31,315 nucleotides of DNA from an uncultured Planctomycetales bacterium (GTDB taxonomy: Bacteria > Planctomycetota > Planctomycetia > Pirellulales > S012-138). A model generated the notes under the pieces. The model saw nothing but the letters and a program-made list of their open reading frames with translations. It was not told the DNA's origin and made no database searches. Position numbers and translations under genes: made by a program. The stretch lies in the NCBI GenBank assembly GCA_937982665.1, contig CALJLD010000196.1, positions 1 through 31,315 on the forward strand. Direction: 5' to 3'. Shown in pieces: positions 8,208 to 17,980 of this stretch (position 1 is the first letter of the stretch; each line of letters begins with the position of its first letter).

Positions 8208-8410
8208 CGGTGCGAACTCCTTCCGCAGTTTGTTCCAGTTCGTCGCGCGCATTGGCAAACCCGCCAGCGCAAGAAGCGAAAATTACGCGGAAAGCCGCCT
8301 ACGCGTGAAGGGCAATTCGCAAACGTGAGCTAGCAGTGTCAAATTCTCAGCGGGATGCATGAGGAACCCATCACACTTGTCGCAGGATGATAGCGTTGCG
8401 CGCAGTTTCG

Positions 8411-8446
8411 AGCACACTTTGAGGCCACTGCCACAACAGGTGTGCT
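8411..8446. repeat. Inverted repeat abutting the 3' end of the kinase gene
   Basis: AGCACAC at 8411-8417 and GTGTGCT at 8440-8446 are perfect 7-base arms with a 22-base loop, directly after the kinase stop codon (minus strand). It could form a hairpin that protects the transcript end. No T-run follows, so a classical intrinsic terminator is not supported. Confidence 0.35.
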
Positions 8447-11400
8447 TCAGCCCGCATTCAGCCGCTCAAGCAACTCCACAAAGTTGGAATTCTCGCGCAG
8501 CGCGTCCCAATCGGCGTTTGACTTGAGGTCTTCTGTAAAGGTCTGCTGCATGAAGAACGCGTCCTGCTCAAGTTCCAGCAAAGCTGACACGGCCGCGGAA
8601 AGATGTAACTCCTTTTGTGTCTCATCTTCCGTTGCGGCCGCGGCGAGCGTGCGGACTTTCGCGCCCATGAACTTCAAGTCCGGCGTGAGCGACGCATTTT
8701 CTCGGACCAACAAAAGTGCTTCCTCCAGCTCGTTTGCCTTCACGCGGGAGAGGGCTTCATACATCTTGTAGTAGGCGTAGTGGTTAGCGTTATCCACTTC
8801 GGCCGCGCGTTTCCAATCTGCCGCCGCCGCGGCAAACTGTTCCGCGTGATCACGCATTTCCGCCCGCCCCCGCAACGTGATCGACAGAAACTGGCTCGCC
8901 GTGGGTTCACCAGGTTGTTCCGTCAATGTCTCTTCGAGCGAATCCACGGCTTGATCGTATCGCTCGACGGCTTTGGCCGTGTTGCCAACTCGCAATTCCA
9001 ACGAGGCCAGGTTTGAGATGGCTCCAGCTGCTGTAATGCGAGCGTGAAGATAATAATCGCCTTCAATGGCAATCAACCGCTCACATAGCTTTAGGCATTC
9101 CTCGTAATGCTGACGGCATCCATCAACCTCCTGCACAACACCCAACAGGATTGCCAGGCCGTTGTGCGTCGTCGCCTGTTGCGAAAGCAGGTACGTATCG
9201 TCTGGAAAAGTGCTGAGCAATTCCTCGCGCACGGCAAGCGCTTGCTCAAAGCCTTCGCGGGCGATGTCGTTTTGTTGCAGGTAGTACCTTTCCATCGCCG
9301 CGTTGTGCAGCGCATCCGCCTGCCCCCCCAACAAAGTGATCTTGTCGGATGAAAGCGCGCCGACCTTGCCACGTTCCTCCGCAGCCTGCGCGTACATGCT
9401 GGCGGCCGTTTCGTGATCGCCGGAGTAGCCGAGAATGCTGGCTTCCCCGCTAATGGCGTCGGCAAGTTGCGCTCGCAACATCAACTGTTCGTGCGAGTCT
9501 TCCGGCAACCCTTCAATCAGCGGCCGCAGCGTTTCTCCGGCCTGGCGGAATCGCTCGCCGGCGCGAACGGTCTGCCCCCGCATCTGCAGGAGGTTGCCCA
9601 TCGTGTAATTCGCGTTGGCAACGTCTTTGCGAAAACCAAAATCATCACCGTAGACATTTGACATCTCGGCGAAGATCCGCAGAGCTTCTTCCCCTGGAGT
9701 TAGGAAGTCCGCCATCGGATCGGTCTCGCTGATAATGACCGCATGCTGCACCAGAGCGTTGCCCAACCCGCGCTTCACCTGCGCAACTTGCGGATACGCC
9801 TGCTGCAATTCGCGGTAAAGGCTGACCAATTTCGCGCGAATCTCTTGCGCCGCAGCGTAATCTCGGTTGTTGTAGAACGAGTTGCCAAGGCTATCCAAGG
9901 CGGAACCATAACCCAAAGTCCATTCGTATTTGTCCCGAATTGCGTCGAGCCTCGATTCGTGCAATTCGACCGCCTGCTCAAAGGCTTCGTGCGCGGCGTC
10001 CACCTGGTTCGCGCCCACCATGGCAATCCCCATGTTTTGATAGCTGTTGCTCAATTCAAGGACGGATTCCGCAGAAGAACTCGTCGCCTCCAGATTGATC
10101 TTGCGGCGTACAATCGCCTGTTCGTGCAAGGCGATTGCCGCTTCAAATTCCGCCTCGGCCGCGCAGATCAAGCCAAGATTGGTAAGCGTTCGCGCGTGAT
10201 CGCGGCGGACGGTGACATCATCGGGATAGCCTTCTGCCAACTGTGTGCGCGTTTCGAGCGTGGCTTCCAAAGCTGCCCGTGATTCCGCATACCGACCGGC
10301 GTTCATCAAAAGCGTGCCCAAGTTGTTCTGGGCGACCGCAAGGTGGAACAAGTAGTCATAGTTCTGCGGATGCTTTTGAGTCACACTTGTCAGAATCTCA
10401 ATCGCTCGCTCAATCTCCGTCTCTGCCTGGCTGGCGTTGGCCAACTCAGCGTGAATGGACGACAAGCGAATATGCGACTTGCCGCGCATGAATTCCACTT
10501 CGGAGTCGCCGGGGGCCTGCTGAAGCAATTGCTCAAAGAAGGGAACTGCATTCGCCAGCAGGCTCCGCCGCAGGTGCCTCAAATCCGGGCGTTGTAACTC
10601 CTGGTTGTCCGTGATTTCAGAGAGATAAGTGTCGACGGAGTTCATCGCCAGCAGCAGCCGGGATTCCGCGGCGGTTCGTGCTTGCTGTTCAGCGGCGATT
10701 GAATCCTGCAGCTGCTGGTTGGTTTCCGTCAGCAACGTGTTGGCATCTTCCAACTGCGTGTTTGAAGCTTCCAATTGACCGTTGGTCGTCTCTAACCGAT
10801 TGCTGAGCCCGGCATAGACGGACAAGCCAATCGACAGCGACACAATCGCCATCAGGCAAATTGCGGAGGCGGTGCTGACGACGGTGGAGTGATGGCGAAT
10901 CCATCGTCGCGCCCGCGAAGACAACGGTTCGCGCAAAGCGGAGACCGGCTCGTCCGCCAGGTATCGTTCGACATCGTGCGCCACATACGTTGCGGAGGCG
11001 TAGCGATCCTGCGGCCGGTCTTGCATCGCTTTGCGACAAATGGCCCAAAGCGCCGGCGGCACGCCAGCAGGTGGCGCGGACTCGTGGATTTCCAAACGGC
11101 CTTGCCGCACGAGTTCGATAACTTCAGCTGTGGAACTGCCAGTTACTGGCCGGCGACCAGTGATGATGGCAAACAACGTCGCGCCCAAGCCATAGATATC
11201 GGACGCAGCGTTGATCCTCCCAATGTCGCCAACAGCTTGCTCCGGACTCATGAATGACGGCGTGCCAATGGCCATCCCAGCGACGGTCAGGTTTGGCGCG
11301 GTACTTTCCGTATGGGTTACAGTCAGATCGTCCGGCTGACTGGAGTCATCGCCGCCAAGCACTTTGGCCAGTCCCCAATCCACCAACAGCGTCTCGCCGA

Positions 11401-12346
11401 ACTTTCCCAACATGATGTTGGCCGGCTTGAGATCGCGGTGAATCACACCATGCTGATGCGCGTAGGCCACCGCCTGGCAGACGTCAACAAAACGGCTCAG
11501 CAAATCGCGAAACTCAATGTTCCGCTCGCGACGATCATCGCCTCGCGAAGATTCGGGTTTTTTGCCCGTCGCGGAATCTCGCTCTTCATTCTGATAGAAC
11601 TTGTTGAGCACATCCTTCATGCTCTCGCCGTGAATCAATCGCATCACATAAAACGGACCGCCGGACTCGCGCGAGCCAACGTCATACACAGGCACAATCG
11701 AGGGATGTTCCAATCGCCCGGTGATCTGCGCTTCGATCAAGAACCGTGACTGGCTTCGCTCATCGTCAGCTTTCTCAGGGCGAATCTCCTTGAAGGCAAC
11801 CTCACGCTCCAAGGGCAAGTCTTCCGCTACAGAAACCGTTCCCAACCCGCCTTGCGCGAGTTCCCGAACAATGCGGTAGCGAGATGGAGCCAGCGCGGCC
11901 ACTGGTTGATTCACGTCAAAATCCGCTTGGGATGATCCCGGCGTGTCCCCCTCATTGGCCGTTTCCAGCAGGGACTTATCGTGCGCTTGGGTCCCGGTAT
12001 GTTCAGAGTCTTTGACATTCTTCGAGTCGGCGGAAGACAATCGCTCAGCGCTGGATTGCAGCCCTCTGGCATGCAGCGAATGTAAGAAACTCTTGGAGAC
12101 ATGGCCTGCGCACCACTCCCACACCGGCTGTACGGAGTTGCCCAACCGCTCTTCGGCCAAGTCTTCCAACAGGCGAATCTGCCGGCTCGACAGTTTGCCC
12201 AAAGCGTCCAACTGGCCTTCCAGCGATACGTCATGCTTTGCATTGGCCGCGGCAATCGCGTCGCACGCGGTATCTTCGCTGACAAATCCCAGGTGCGCGG
12301 CCAGGACCGCCATCAACAATTGGCGATCAGCAACAAAATCCGGCAT
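8447..12346 (-). CDS. Transmembrane Ser/Thr protein kinase with C-terminal TPR array
   Basis: 1299 residues; the ATG at 12346 is preceded by GAGGCGGG. Residues 1-100 are a helical N-terminal module and 100-150 a Ser/Asp-rich linker. A Hanks-type kinase domain covers about 157-460: glycine loop AQGGLGTV, lysine in FKEIR (Lys186), HRDLKPAN (Asp305), VDWGLAK (Asp323) and GTPSFMSPEQ. DWG replaces DFG, which I associate with planctomycete kinases. One membrane helix lies near 490-512 (STASAICLMAIVSLSIGL), then a coiled coil rich in ETNQQL-type heptads. The remaining 700 residues carry many TPR-like helix pairs (for example NNLGTLLMNAGRYAESRAAL). The kinase is predicted cytoplasmic and the TPR array on the other side of the membrane, where it could sense or bind proteins. 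It is divergent from the AAA ATPase gene. Confidence 0.95.
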   Translation of the reverse strand: MPDFVADRQLLMAVLAAHLGFVSEDTACDAIAAANAKHDVSLEGQLDALGKLSSRQIRLLEDLAEERLGNSVQPVWEWCAGHVSKSFLHSLHARGLQSSAERLSSADSKNVKDSEHTGTQAHDKSLLETANEGDTPGSSQADFDVNQPVAALAPSRYRIVRELAQGGLGTVSVAEDLPLEREVAFKEIRPEKADDERSQSRFLIEAQITGRLEHPSIVPVYDVGSRESGGPFYVMRLIHGESMKDVLNKFYQNEERDSATGKKPESSRGDDRRERNIEFRDLLSRFVDVCQAVAYAHQHGVIHRDLKPANIMLGKFGETLLVDWGLAKVLGGDDSSQPDDLTVTHTESTAPNLTVAGMAIGTPSFMSPEQAVGDIGRINAASDIYGLGATLFAIITGRRPVTGSSTAEVIELVRQGRLEIHESAPPAGVPPALWAICRKAMQDRPQDRYASATYVAHDVERYLADEPVSALREPLSSRARRWIRHHSTVVSTASAICLMAIVSLSIGLSVYAGLSNRLETTNGQLEASNTQLEDANTLLTETNQQLQDSIAAEQQARTAAESRLLLAMNSVDTYLSEITDNQELQRPDLRHLRRSLLANAVPFFEQLLQQAPGDSEVEFMRGKSHIRLSSIHAELANASQAETEIERAIEILTSVTQKHPQNYDYLFHLAVAQNNLGTLLMNAGRYAESRAALEATLETRTQLAEGYPDDVTVRRDHARTLTNLGLICAAEAEFEAAIALHEQAIVRRKINLEATSSSAESVLELSNSYQNMGIAMVGANQVDAAHEAFEQAVELHESRLDAIRDKYEWTLGYGSALDSLGNSFYNNRDYAAAQEIRAKLVSLYRELQQAYPQVAQVKRGLGNALVQHAVIISETDPMADFLTPGEEALRIFAEMSNVYGDDFGFRKDVANANYTMGNLLQMRGQTVRAGERFRQAGETLRPLIEGLPEDSHEQLMLRAQLADAISGEASILGYSGDHETAASMYAQAAEERGKVGALSSDKITLLGGQADALHNAAMERYYLQQNDIAREGFEQALAVREELLSTFPDDTYLLSQQATTHNGLAILLGVVQEVDGCRQHYEECLKLCERLIAIEGDYYLHARITAAGAISNLASLELRVGNTAKAVERYDQAVDSLEETLTEQPGEPTASQFLSITLRGRAEMRDHAEQFAAAAADWKRAAEVDNANHYAYYKMYEALSRVKANELEEALLLVRENASLTPDLKFMGAKVRTLAAAATEDETQKELHLSAAVSALLELEQDAFFMQQTFTEDLKSNADWDALRENSNFVELLERLNAG

Positions 12347-12717
12347 AGATCCCGCCTCATCGGTGACAATTCATTCGTCAACAGCAGGCATATTCTAAAT
12401 GCCACGGTGCAGTGATGACAGCAGCCGAAAGGATGCAAAGCGCCCAATGAAGTTTGAACTCAAACAAAGCATCCACTCGCCTGAACCTTTTGCCTGCGAA
12501 AATGGTCTTCATGCAAAGGTCCACAGCGTGTTGGAAAGCGCATACACCAATCGACCCCATTGCCGGCTGGCAGCGTGGCAAAACCCGCCAACGTGCGGCT
12601 AATTAGCGCCAAAGGATCATCCTTACCGCCGCCCCTCGCCTGATTGCTCGCAATTGAGTGAGCCAATGTCTAGGATTCGTCTGCGCGAATTGAAGAAAAC
12701 GCTCCCGATACATAGCA
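12347..12717. other. Divergent intergenic region between kinase and AAA ATPase
   Basis: The 371 bases hold the promoters for both divergent genes, but no clear -35/-10 pair was found by eye. Short open frames on both strands here lack ribosome sites and protein-like composition, so none is called. Confidence 0.5.
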
Positions 12718-14211
12718 ATGAAGCTGTTCCAGAGAATCTACCTGTTCAACTACGTCCTGCTGGCGGCCATCCTCGCCATACTGGGCAGCATCATCTATTG
12801 GGTTGCCGCCTGGTTTGTGGAGTTGCCGTACGCCAACCTGGTCTTGTTGTTTGCAGTGCTTCCCGTCCTGTTCCTGTACGTCCGCATTCGCCAATGCGCG
12901 TCGTATGTGGATATCCAGCTATGCGAAAAACTGCAAGAGCCCGGCGCGTTCGTCGTGCATAAGAAGGAGTACCCGCAATATCAGTTTGTGGATGTCTATC
13001 GAGCGCTCGAACGCGTGTTGGAAAACCATACGGTGGTTAGCCACATTCGTTCAGCGCACCATGAAACGTTGAGCGAAATCCTCAACAGCGATATGTATTC
13101 GGACGACAACCGCAATTGCAAAACACCCACGGCATTGCCCTATCCGATTGACCTCGACCAGGAAGAGTACCTGGAGTCCGATGGCTTTCGCATCGTTGAT
13201 ATCGACAACAATGGCGAAACCTCGCGAGTCGTTGTACGGCTGCGGGTGACTCATCAACCTCGCGCAGAATTGGAAGTTGCCGCCAAAGAAGGCGAACTGG
13301 CCAGCAACATCATTACCGCCATCAGTGACACCGCAAGAAGGAACAGCATTTATCGCGGCAAGTGTATCGAGCTGCAGTTCGATTCCAACGTCGATAGCTA
13401 CGGCGACATCGAAACACAGAATGCGTTCACCATCCAATTCAAATCTCGCACGGAAGTCTCTGAGGATGACATCATCCTGGACCCAGGCGTTCAGCAGGTG
13501 ATCGAGCGAAACGTGATCGACTTCCATCGGCGGCGAGATCGCCTGGCGGAAGCCGGTTTGCCTAAGAAGCGTGGCTTGTTGTTCTACGGCCCGCCAGGCA
13601 CTGGCAAGACTTTCACGTGCAAACACATCGCCTGCCGGCTCCCGGAAGCCACGGTCATTTTTGCCGTTGGCAGCTCGCTCTTGTACATCAAGTCCGTGTG
13701 CAACGTCGCCAGGATGTTGCAGCCCACTGTCGTTGTTTTGGAAGATGTCGATCTCGTGTTCTCTCAGCGAGAATCCAACCCCTTTGTGACTGCATTGGGC
13801 ACCTTGCTGGACGAACTCGACGGCGTATCCGATGACGATGAGATCATCTTCATCCTCACCACCAACGCCATCGAACGTCTTGAGGAAGCAGTCCGAGACC
13901 GCCCTGGCCGCATCAGCCAATGCGTGCCCATTTCGGCTCCAACTCCGCCATTGCGCGAGCGATACTTCCGCCGCTTGCTGCGCGATTACAAATCGGAAGA
14001 TGTCGACCTGGACGAACTTGTCGCCAAGACCGAAGGCTCAACGCAAGCCTTCATCAAGGAGTTCGTCTTTCGGGCCGTTCAAGTGGCAACGGAAAACGGC
14101 CGCTCTCCCAACGGGCCTGTGGCATTGACCAACAAGGATTTCAACATCGCGCTGGAAGAAATGACCGCCGGCGCCGGCAGGCACAGTTTGTCGATTATCG
14201 GCTTTCGGTGA
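12718..14211 (+). CDS. Membrane-anchored AAA ATPase
   Basis: 497 residues. Two hydrophobic segments open the protein (about 10-34 and 39-55), so it is inner-membrane anchored with the ATPase in the cytoplasm. A middle domain (70-260) is of unknown type. The single AAA module is complete: Walker A GPPGTGKT at 291-298, Walker B VVVLEDVD near 339-346, sensor-1 ILTTNAIERL near 377-386, and an arginine-finger-like RPGR near 396-399. AAA proteins of this build unfold or extract protein substrates; the partner here is not evident. The start has no good ribosome site, but the hydrophobic anchor begins right after it and no better in-frame start is seen. It is divergent from the kinase and 140 bases upstream of the WD40-like gene. 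Confidence 0.88.
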   Translation: MKLFQRIYLFNYVLLAAILAILGSIIYWVAAWFVELPYANLVLLFAVLPVLFLYVRIRQCASYVDIQLCEKLQEPGAFVVHKKEYPQYQFVDVYRALERVLENHTVVSHIRSAHHETLSEILNSDMYSDDNRNCKTPTALPYPIDLDQEEYLESDGFRIVDIDNNGETSRVVVRLRVTHQPRAELEVAAKEGELASNIITAISDTARRNSIYRGKCIELQFDSNVDSYGDIETQNAFTIQFKSRTEVSEDDIILDPGVQQVIERNVIDFHRRRDRLAEAGLPKKRGLLFYGPPGTGKTFTCKHIACRLPEATVIFAVGSSLLYIKSVCNVARMLQPTVVVLEDVDLVFSQRESNPFVTALGTLLDELDGVSDDDEIIFILTTNAIERLEEAVRDRPGRISQCVPISAPTPPLRERYFRRLLRDYKSEDVDLDELVAKTEGSTQAFIKEFVFRAVQVATENGRSPNGPVALTNKDFNIALEEMTAGAGRHSLSIIGFR

Positions 14212-14351
14212 GATTGGAAACCGCGCGTAGTGATTCGGGATTTTTTCGAACGAGCCCATTGCCAAAGACGTATCGAAACTCAAGCACACTCACCTGGCAA
14301 CCTGGGAGCCATTGCACGTAACTCTCAACAAACTCTTGTTAGGGGTCAGCC

Positions 14352-15791
14352 ATGCAAAGCATCTTGCACGTTTTGCGTCGTTTCAGCTTTCTCGGTGTGT
14401 TCTTGGCCTGGGCATTGCCGCCATGTGCAGCGCATTGCAAACAACTGCCCGCCGCGCGCGAGCAAGATCAAGGGAATTCGCAAGAACAATTCCCGCCCGC
14501 CGAGCGGTTGCCCGTTTCCCCTGGCATGCGTCAGGAGTTGAAATTCCCTGGAGGCAATGATTCCACAATCACCTTTCAGTTTTCGCCTGACGGGAAGAAG
14601 GTGATCGGTGGCACGCATCCCGGTAGTCTGATTGCTTGTTGGGATGTCGAATCGGGCGAACTACTGACAACAATCGAGACCGCGGAAAAGGACTGGAAAG
14701 GCACCGTCGGTGGATTCCACGTCTCGCCTGACTGGAGCACGGTTTTTGCCTGCAGCAATTTGCAAACGGTCAAGGTTGTCGAAGAACGCGGCGAGCAAAA
14801 GTTGCACTTTGAATTTGAAAGCTGTGTGCGCGCCTGGGACTTGAGTACCGGTGAACTGAAACGCACATACACGCAAGATCCGCAGCGCGGAATCCTCTTC
14901 ATGCAACTCACACCGGACGGAAAGCGCTTTGCGACATGCGCCGAGAGACCAGGAGTATTCAGCACGCAACCTTCGCGAGTTGTCAGCATCTGGAACATTG
15001 AAGATGGCACATTTTGGGATTTGGAAGAAGGCGTGAGTCAATTCAATGGATTCACGCCGGGCGGTGAATTGATCGCTTATCGTGCTGGGAACCCCGGCCC
15101 GTTGACGTTGCTGACTATTGACCTGAACTCATTTGAGTCCCGTACCACGCTCACCTGGGATTTGCCTGAGCATGACAACATCTCAGTTGTGTCTTTCACG
15201 CCTGACGGAAGGTACATGGTCGGCTTTCATCAGAGTATTCTCCGTGCTGACGCGCAGCCGGACATCGATGTGGACATCGTTTGGTGGGATGCGCAAACCG
15301 GCAAGGAACGAAAAAGGAGCTACTTCGGTCGAAACACTGGGGTTTCCCACCACGCATATTCACCGGACGGCAAGTTCCTGGCAAAGACGAATGCACGCGT
15401 CCCGGAACTCCAACTCTACTTATTTCGCACTGCTGACCAGACGTTGCAGCACACCGTTCCGCTCGCAAAAGCCGAAGCCGAATTGCAGCCGCTTGCGAGT
15501 AGCACTGTCTTTAGCCCAGACGGAAACTACGCCGTTGTCTGCGTGAAGCGACGTCGGATGAACAAGTTCGCAAAACACATCCCCCTGGAAATTCCTCTCG
15601 AGCAGCAGGAACAGCCGCGGATTCACATCATCGATGTGGAGTCAGGCGCAATTGTCAAAACGTTGGTTGGCCCACAAGGCTGGGCGACCAGCCCGCAGTT
15701 CAGTCCAGATGGCAAGACGTTTGCGATCAGCGGTCCCGATACGGTGATGCTCTGGGACTGGGCGACGATGTGCGAAGGCTTGGACAAATGA
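14352..15791 (+). CDS. Secreted WD40-like beta-propeller protein
   Basis: 479 residues; AGGGGT precedes the ATG. Residues 1-28 form a signal peptide (Arg-Arg, then FSFLGVFLAWALPPCAA). The rest contains eight spaced copies of a propeller signature of the type F-S-P-D-G-K: FSPDGKKVIGG, VSPDWSTVFAC, LTPDGKRFATC, FTPGGELIAY, FTPDGRYMVGF, YSPDGKFLAKT, FSPDGNYAVVC and FSPDGKTFAIS. This indicates a seven- or eight-bladed propeller. Such domains are binding platforms rather than enzymes; no catalytic motif is seen. It follows the AAA ATPase gene on the same strand, but whether they share a transcript is unclear. Residues 30-55 are a Gln/Pro-rich linker. Confidence 0.87.
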   Translation: MQSILHVLRRFSFLGVFLAWALPPCAAHCKQLPAAREQDQGNSQEQFPPAERLPVSPGMRQELKFPGGNDSTITFQFSPDGKKVIGGTHPGSLIACWDVESGELLTTIETAEKDWKGTVGGFHVSPDWSTVFACSNLQTVKVVEERGEQKLHFEFESCVRAWDLSTGELKRTYTQDPQRGILFMQLTPDGKRFATCAERPGVFSTQPSRVVSIWNIEDGTFWDLEEGVSQFNGFTPGGELIAYRAGNPGPLTLLTIDLNSFESRTTLTWDLPEHDNISVVSFTPDGRYMVGFHQSILRADAQPDIDVDIVWWDAQTGKERKRSYFGRNTGVSHHAYSPDGKFLAKTNARVPELQLYLFRTADQTLQHTVPLAKAEAELQPLASSTVFSPDGNYAVVCVKRRRMNKFAKHIPLEIPLEQQEQPRIHIIDVESGAIVKTLVGPQGWATSPQFSPDGKTFAISGPDTVMLWDWATMCEGLDK

Positions 15792-16188
15792 TGCTCAGGT
15801 TTTGCTTATCGAAAACCAGATAGCCTCACGTTGATCTTTCGCGCGGAGTGATCGCCTCCTTCGTCATTCCCGCGATGCGGGAGTCCCGTGCTCGACGGAG
15901 CTCTTTGGATTCATTCTCTGGATTCCCGCCTGCGCGGAAAAGACGATTGTGGGACAAGACTGGGGAATACCCGTTGGCCAGCAGCAGCATCGAATTTGGT
16001 CGGCTGGCGGAGATTGCCCTTGCCGGTTGTTCTACCAACGCGATAAGTTCGCGAATCGCCGCTCGTTTGCGAGCTATCCTTGCGCAGTTTGGACGTTCCG
16101 CGCGTAGGGATGCCAATTTATCGACGTTGCTGCCGGGGGCATTGACTGTCTCGTTGGCAAAATCCTTTTCAATAACTGAATAAGACTT
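15792..16188. other. Intergenic region with REP-like palindromes
   Basis: No gene is supported in these 397 bases, although one plus-strand frame is open for 111 codons (15848-16183) without a ribosome site or protein-like composition. The left half contains two palindromic units described separately. The right half presumably holds the promoter of the MFS gene, but no clear box was seen. Confidence 0.45.
15864..15938. repeat. Pair of REP-like short palindromes
   Basis: TCCCGC-GAT-GCGGGA at 15868-15882 is a perfect 6-base hairpin inside CATTCCCGCGATGCGGGAGT. A second, imperfect copy (TTCCCGCCTGCGCGGAA, 15923-15939) follows about 40 bases later. Both resemble the ATTCCC...GGGAAT type of dispersed bacterial palindromic repeat (dRS3/REP-like). 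Genome copy number cannot be checked here. Confidence 0.45.
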
Positions 16189-17541
16189 ATGAGTCAGCAG
16201 GAAGCAAAGACAGAAAGTTCGTCCGCGGTTCAGCCGCCGGGACGCGGGTCTTTGGCGGTGCTATTCCTGACGGTCTTTATTGACCTGTTGGGTTTTGGCA
16301 TTGTGATTCCGCTGTTGCCGATCTATGCGGACCAGTTCCTCAACGACTACAAGGAACTGTTGGTGGGGTTGCTGTTCGCCTGCTTCTCGACAATGCAGTT
16401 CCTGTTCGCCCCAATCTGGGGCCGAGTCTCGGACAGCATCGGCCGGCGGCCTGTGTTGATGATTGGGCTGGCGGGATCAGTCATCTTCTACGCGCTGTTT
16501 GGTTGGGCGACGGCGCACGCCAGCGTGGTCTTGCTCTTTGTCTCGCGAATCGGAGCAGGCATTTGCGGCGCCACCATTGGTACAGCTCAGGCATACATTG
16601 CGGACTCCACGCCGCATGAGGAACGCTCTCGCGGCATGGCGCTGGTCGGAGCCGCGTTTGGCTTGGGCTTCACCCTGGGACCACTGTTCGCGATTCTCGC
16701 GCTCACTGGCGGCAGTTCAACAGATGCTGCTGACGGAACGGAAAAGATCGTCCCTAGCGGAATGCCTGGCTATGCGGCGGCAGGGCTTTCACTCGTCGCC
16801 TTGGCGCTAGCCTACTTCAAATTGCCGGAGAGCTATCGCCCTGGTTCGCGGCAAGCCCATCGGGCATGGTTCGACAAGGACGCAATGCGAGCGGCCCTTT
16901 CGATCCCGTCACTGGGATTGCTCATCCTGGCATCATTTGTGACGGTCTTTGCCTTCGCGAATTTTGAAAGCACATTGTCCTTGTTGCTTGGTCGAGAGGA
17001 CGGCGACAAGACCATGGCGGTTGAATCCTTTAACTATGAACTGTGGCGAGTCTGCCTTGTGTTCGCCTATATCGGCTTCATCCTGCTCTTAGTGCAAGGC
17101 GGCATTGTTCGCCGCGTCGCCAAGAAGTATCCGGAACGTTCGTTGGCTGCGCTTGGAGTTTGCGTTTCCGTCACCGGCAACACGCTGCTCATTCTCGCCG
17201 CGCTCCAACATTTGGAGTGGCTGTTGTATATCGGTCTGGCGCTGGTTGTCTCCGGCTTTGCCTTCATTACGCCGTCGGTCAACTCGTTGATCTCGCGGCG
17301 CAGCCCGCCAGAAAAGCAAGGCGTCATTTTGGGCTTGTTGCAAAGCGCGAACTCGATGGCCCGCATCTTTGGGCCCATGGCAGGCGTGCCGCTGATCTAT
17401 CGCAGTGGCTATGGCCCATTCGCGTTGGCGATTGTGGCGATGGTTGCCGGCGGAGGGATGATTCTGTATGCGGCTTCTCGCGGTAAGGACTACGGAGACC
17501 CCGGTTTGCCCTCCGGCGAAGCCGAAGAACCGACGACCTAG
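16189..17541 (+). CDS. MFS transporter, TetA-like drug/proton antiporter type
   Basis: 450 residues with about 12 hydrophobic helices. The first helix reads FIDLLGFGIVIPLLPIYA, typical of the TetA/DHA1 branch. The loop 2-3 signature GRVSDSIGRRPVLMIGL (motif A) is intact, and GAGICGATIGTAQAYIADS matches motif C-like helix 5. A loop insertion near 180-195 (SSTDAADGTEK) and the central cytoplasmic loop (220-235) fit the usual 6+6 layout. The protein should exchange a small molecule for protons across the inner membrane; the substrate cannot be read from sequence. The N-terminal tail is Ser/Gln/Glu-rich. The ATG has no strong ribosome site. No regulator gene is adjacent. Confidence 0.92.
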   Translation: MSQQEAKTESSSAVQPPGRGSLAVLFLTVFIDLLGFGIVIPLLPIYADQFLNDYKELLVGLLFACFSTMQFLFAPIWGRVSDSIGRRPVLMIGLAGSVIFYALFGWATAHASVVLLFVSRIGAGICGATIGTAQAYIADSTPHEERSRGMALVGAAFGLGFTLGPLFAILALTGGSSTDAADGTEKIVPSGMPGYAAAGLSLVALALAYFKLPESYRPGSRQAHRAWFDKDAMRAALSIPSLGLLILASFVTVFAFANFESTLSLLLGREDGDKTMAVESFNYELWRVCLVFAYIGFILLLVQGGIVRRVAKKYPERSLAALGVCVSVTGNTLLILAALQHLEWLLYIGLALVVSGFAFITPSVNSLISRRSPPEKQGVILGLLQSANSMARIFGPMAGVPLIYRSGYGPFALAIVAMVAGGGMILYAASRGKDYGDPGLPSGEAEEPTT

Positions 17542-17980
17542 CAGATTCCACATGGTTTCCCGCCAATTCGCAGGCTTTCCGGAGAGCCAGCGGTGCTGTC
17601 ATCCGTTGTTGCTAGCCCGATATCTTGTGGTTTGGCAGAAAACTTCATGCAAAATCCGCCGTTTTCGTTGAACTGCTCTCATTCGTCGGTAAGCTCTCCC
17701 CACTCTCAGGGTGCGTTGCCCTGATGACACATGGATGTGCAAGGCCAGTTAAGGAAGACAAAAGGAACTCAAGACGAGCACGGTTTTCAACTTGCTTGTC
17801 ACGTCCGACAGGAGTTGGGCGAGTGTTCTTTGGCCGTCAGGACTCTTCAATGCCCAAGCTCGGATTGATCCGACTGACGACATCCGCAATCGCGCTGGTT
17901 GCGGCTTTCCCCAATTGCTCTTGCTGGGTCAGTTCTTTATTTCTTGCGAGAAGCGCAGGATGCGTTTCGGGAGGATCGCT
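17542..17980. other. Intergenic region between MFS transporter and C26-like gene
   Basis: 439 bases with no supported gene. The C26-like frame stays open upstream to 17792, but that extension has no homologous-looking sequence and no good ribosome site, so I treat it as leader. No terminator hairpin with a T-run is visible after the MFS gene. Confidence 0.4.

Noticed and set aside
13051..13920. 289-codon minus-strand frame antisense to the AAA ATPase
   Set aside because: The opposite strand carries complete Walker A, Walker B and sensor motifs; this frame is an antisense shadow.
15848..16183. 111-codon plus-strand frame before the MFS gene
   Set aside because: Covers REP-like palindromes, has no ribosome site and reads as Ser/Arg/Ala-rich noise.
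17792..17980. N-terminal extension of the C26-like protein
   Set aside because: The ATG at 17981 has a strong GGGAGG site, and the family's VVGINLDF strand begins 10 residues later.
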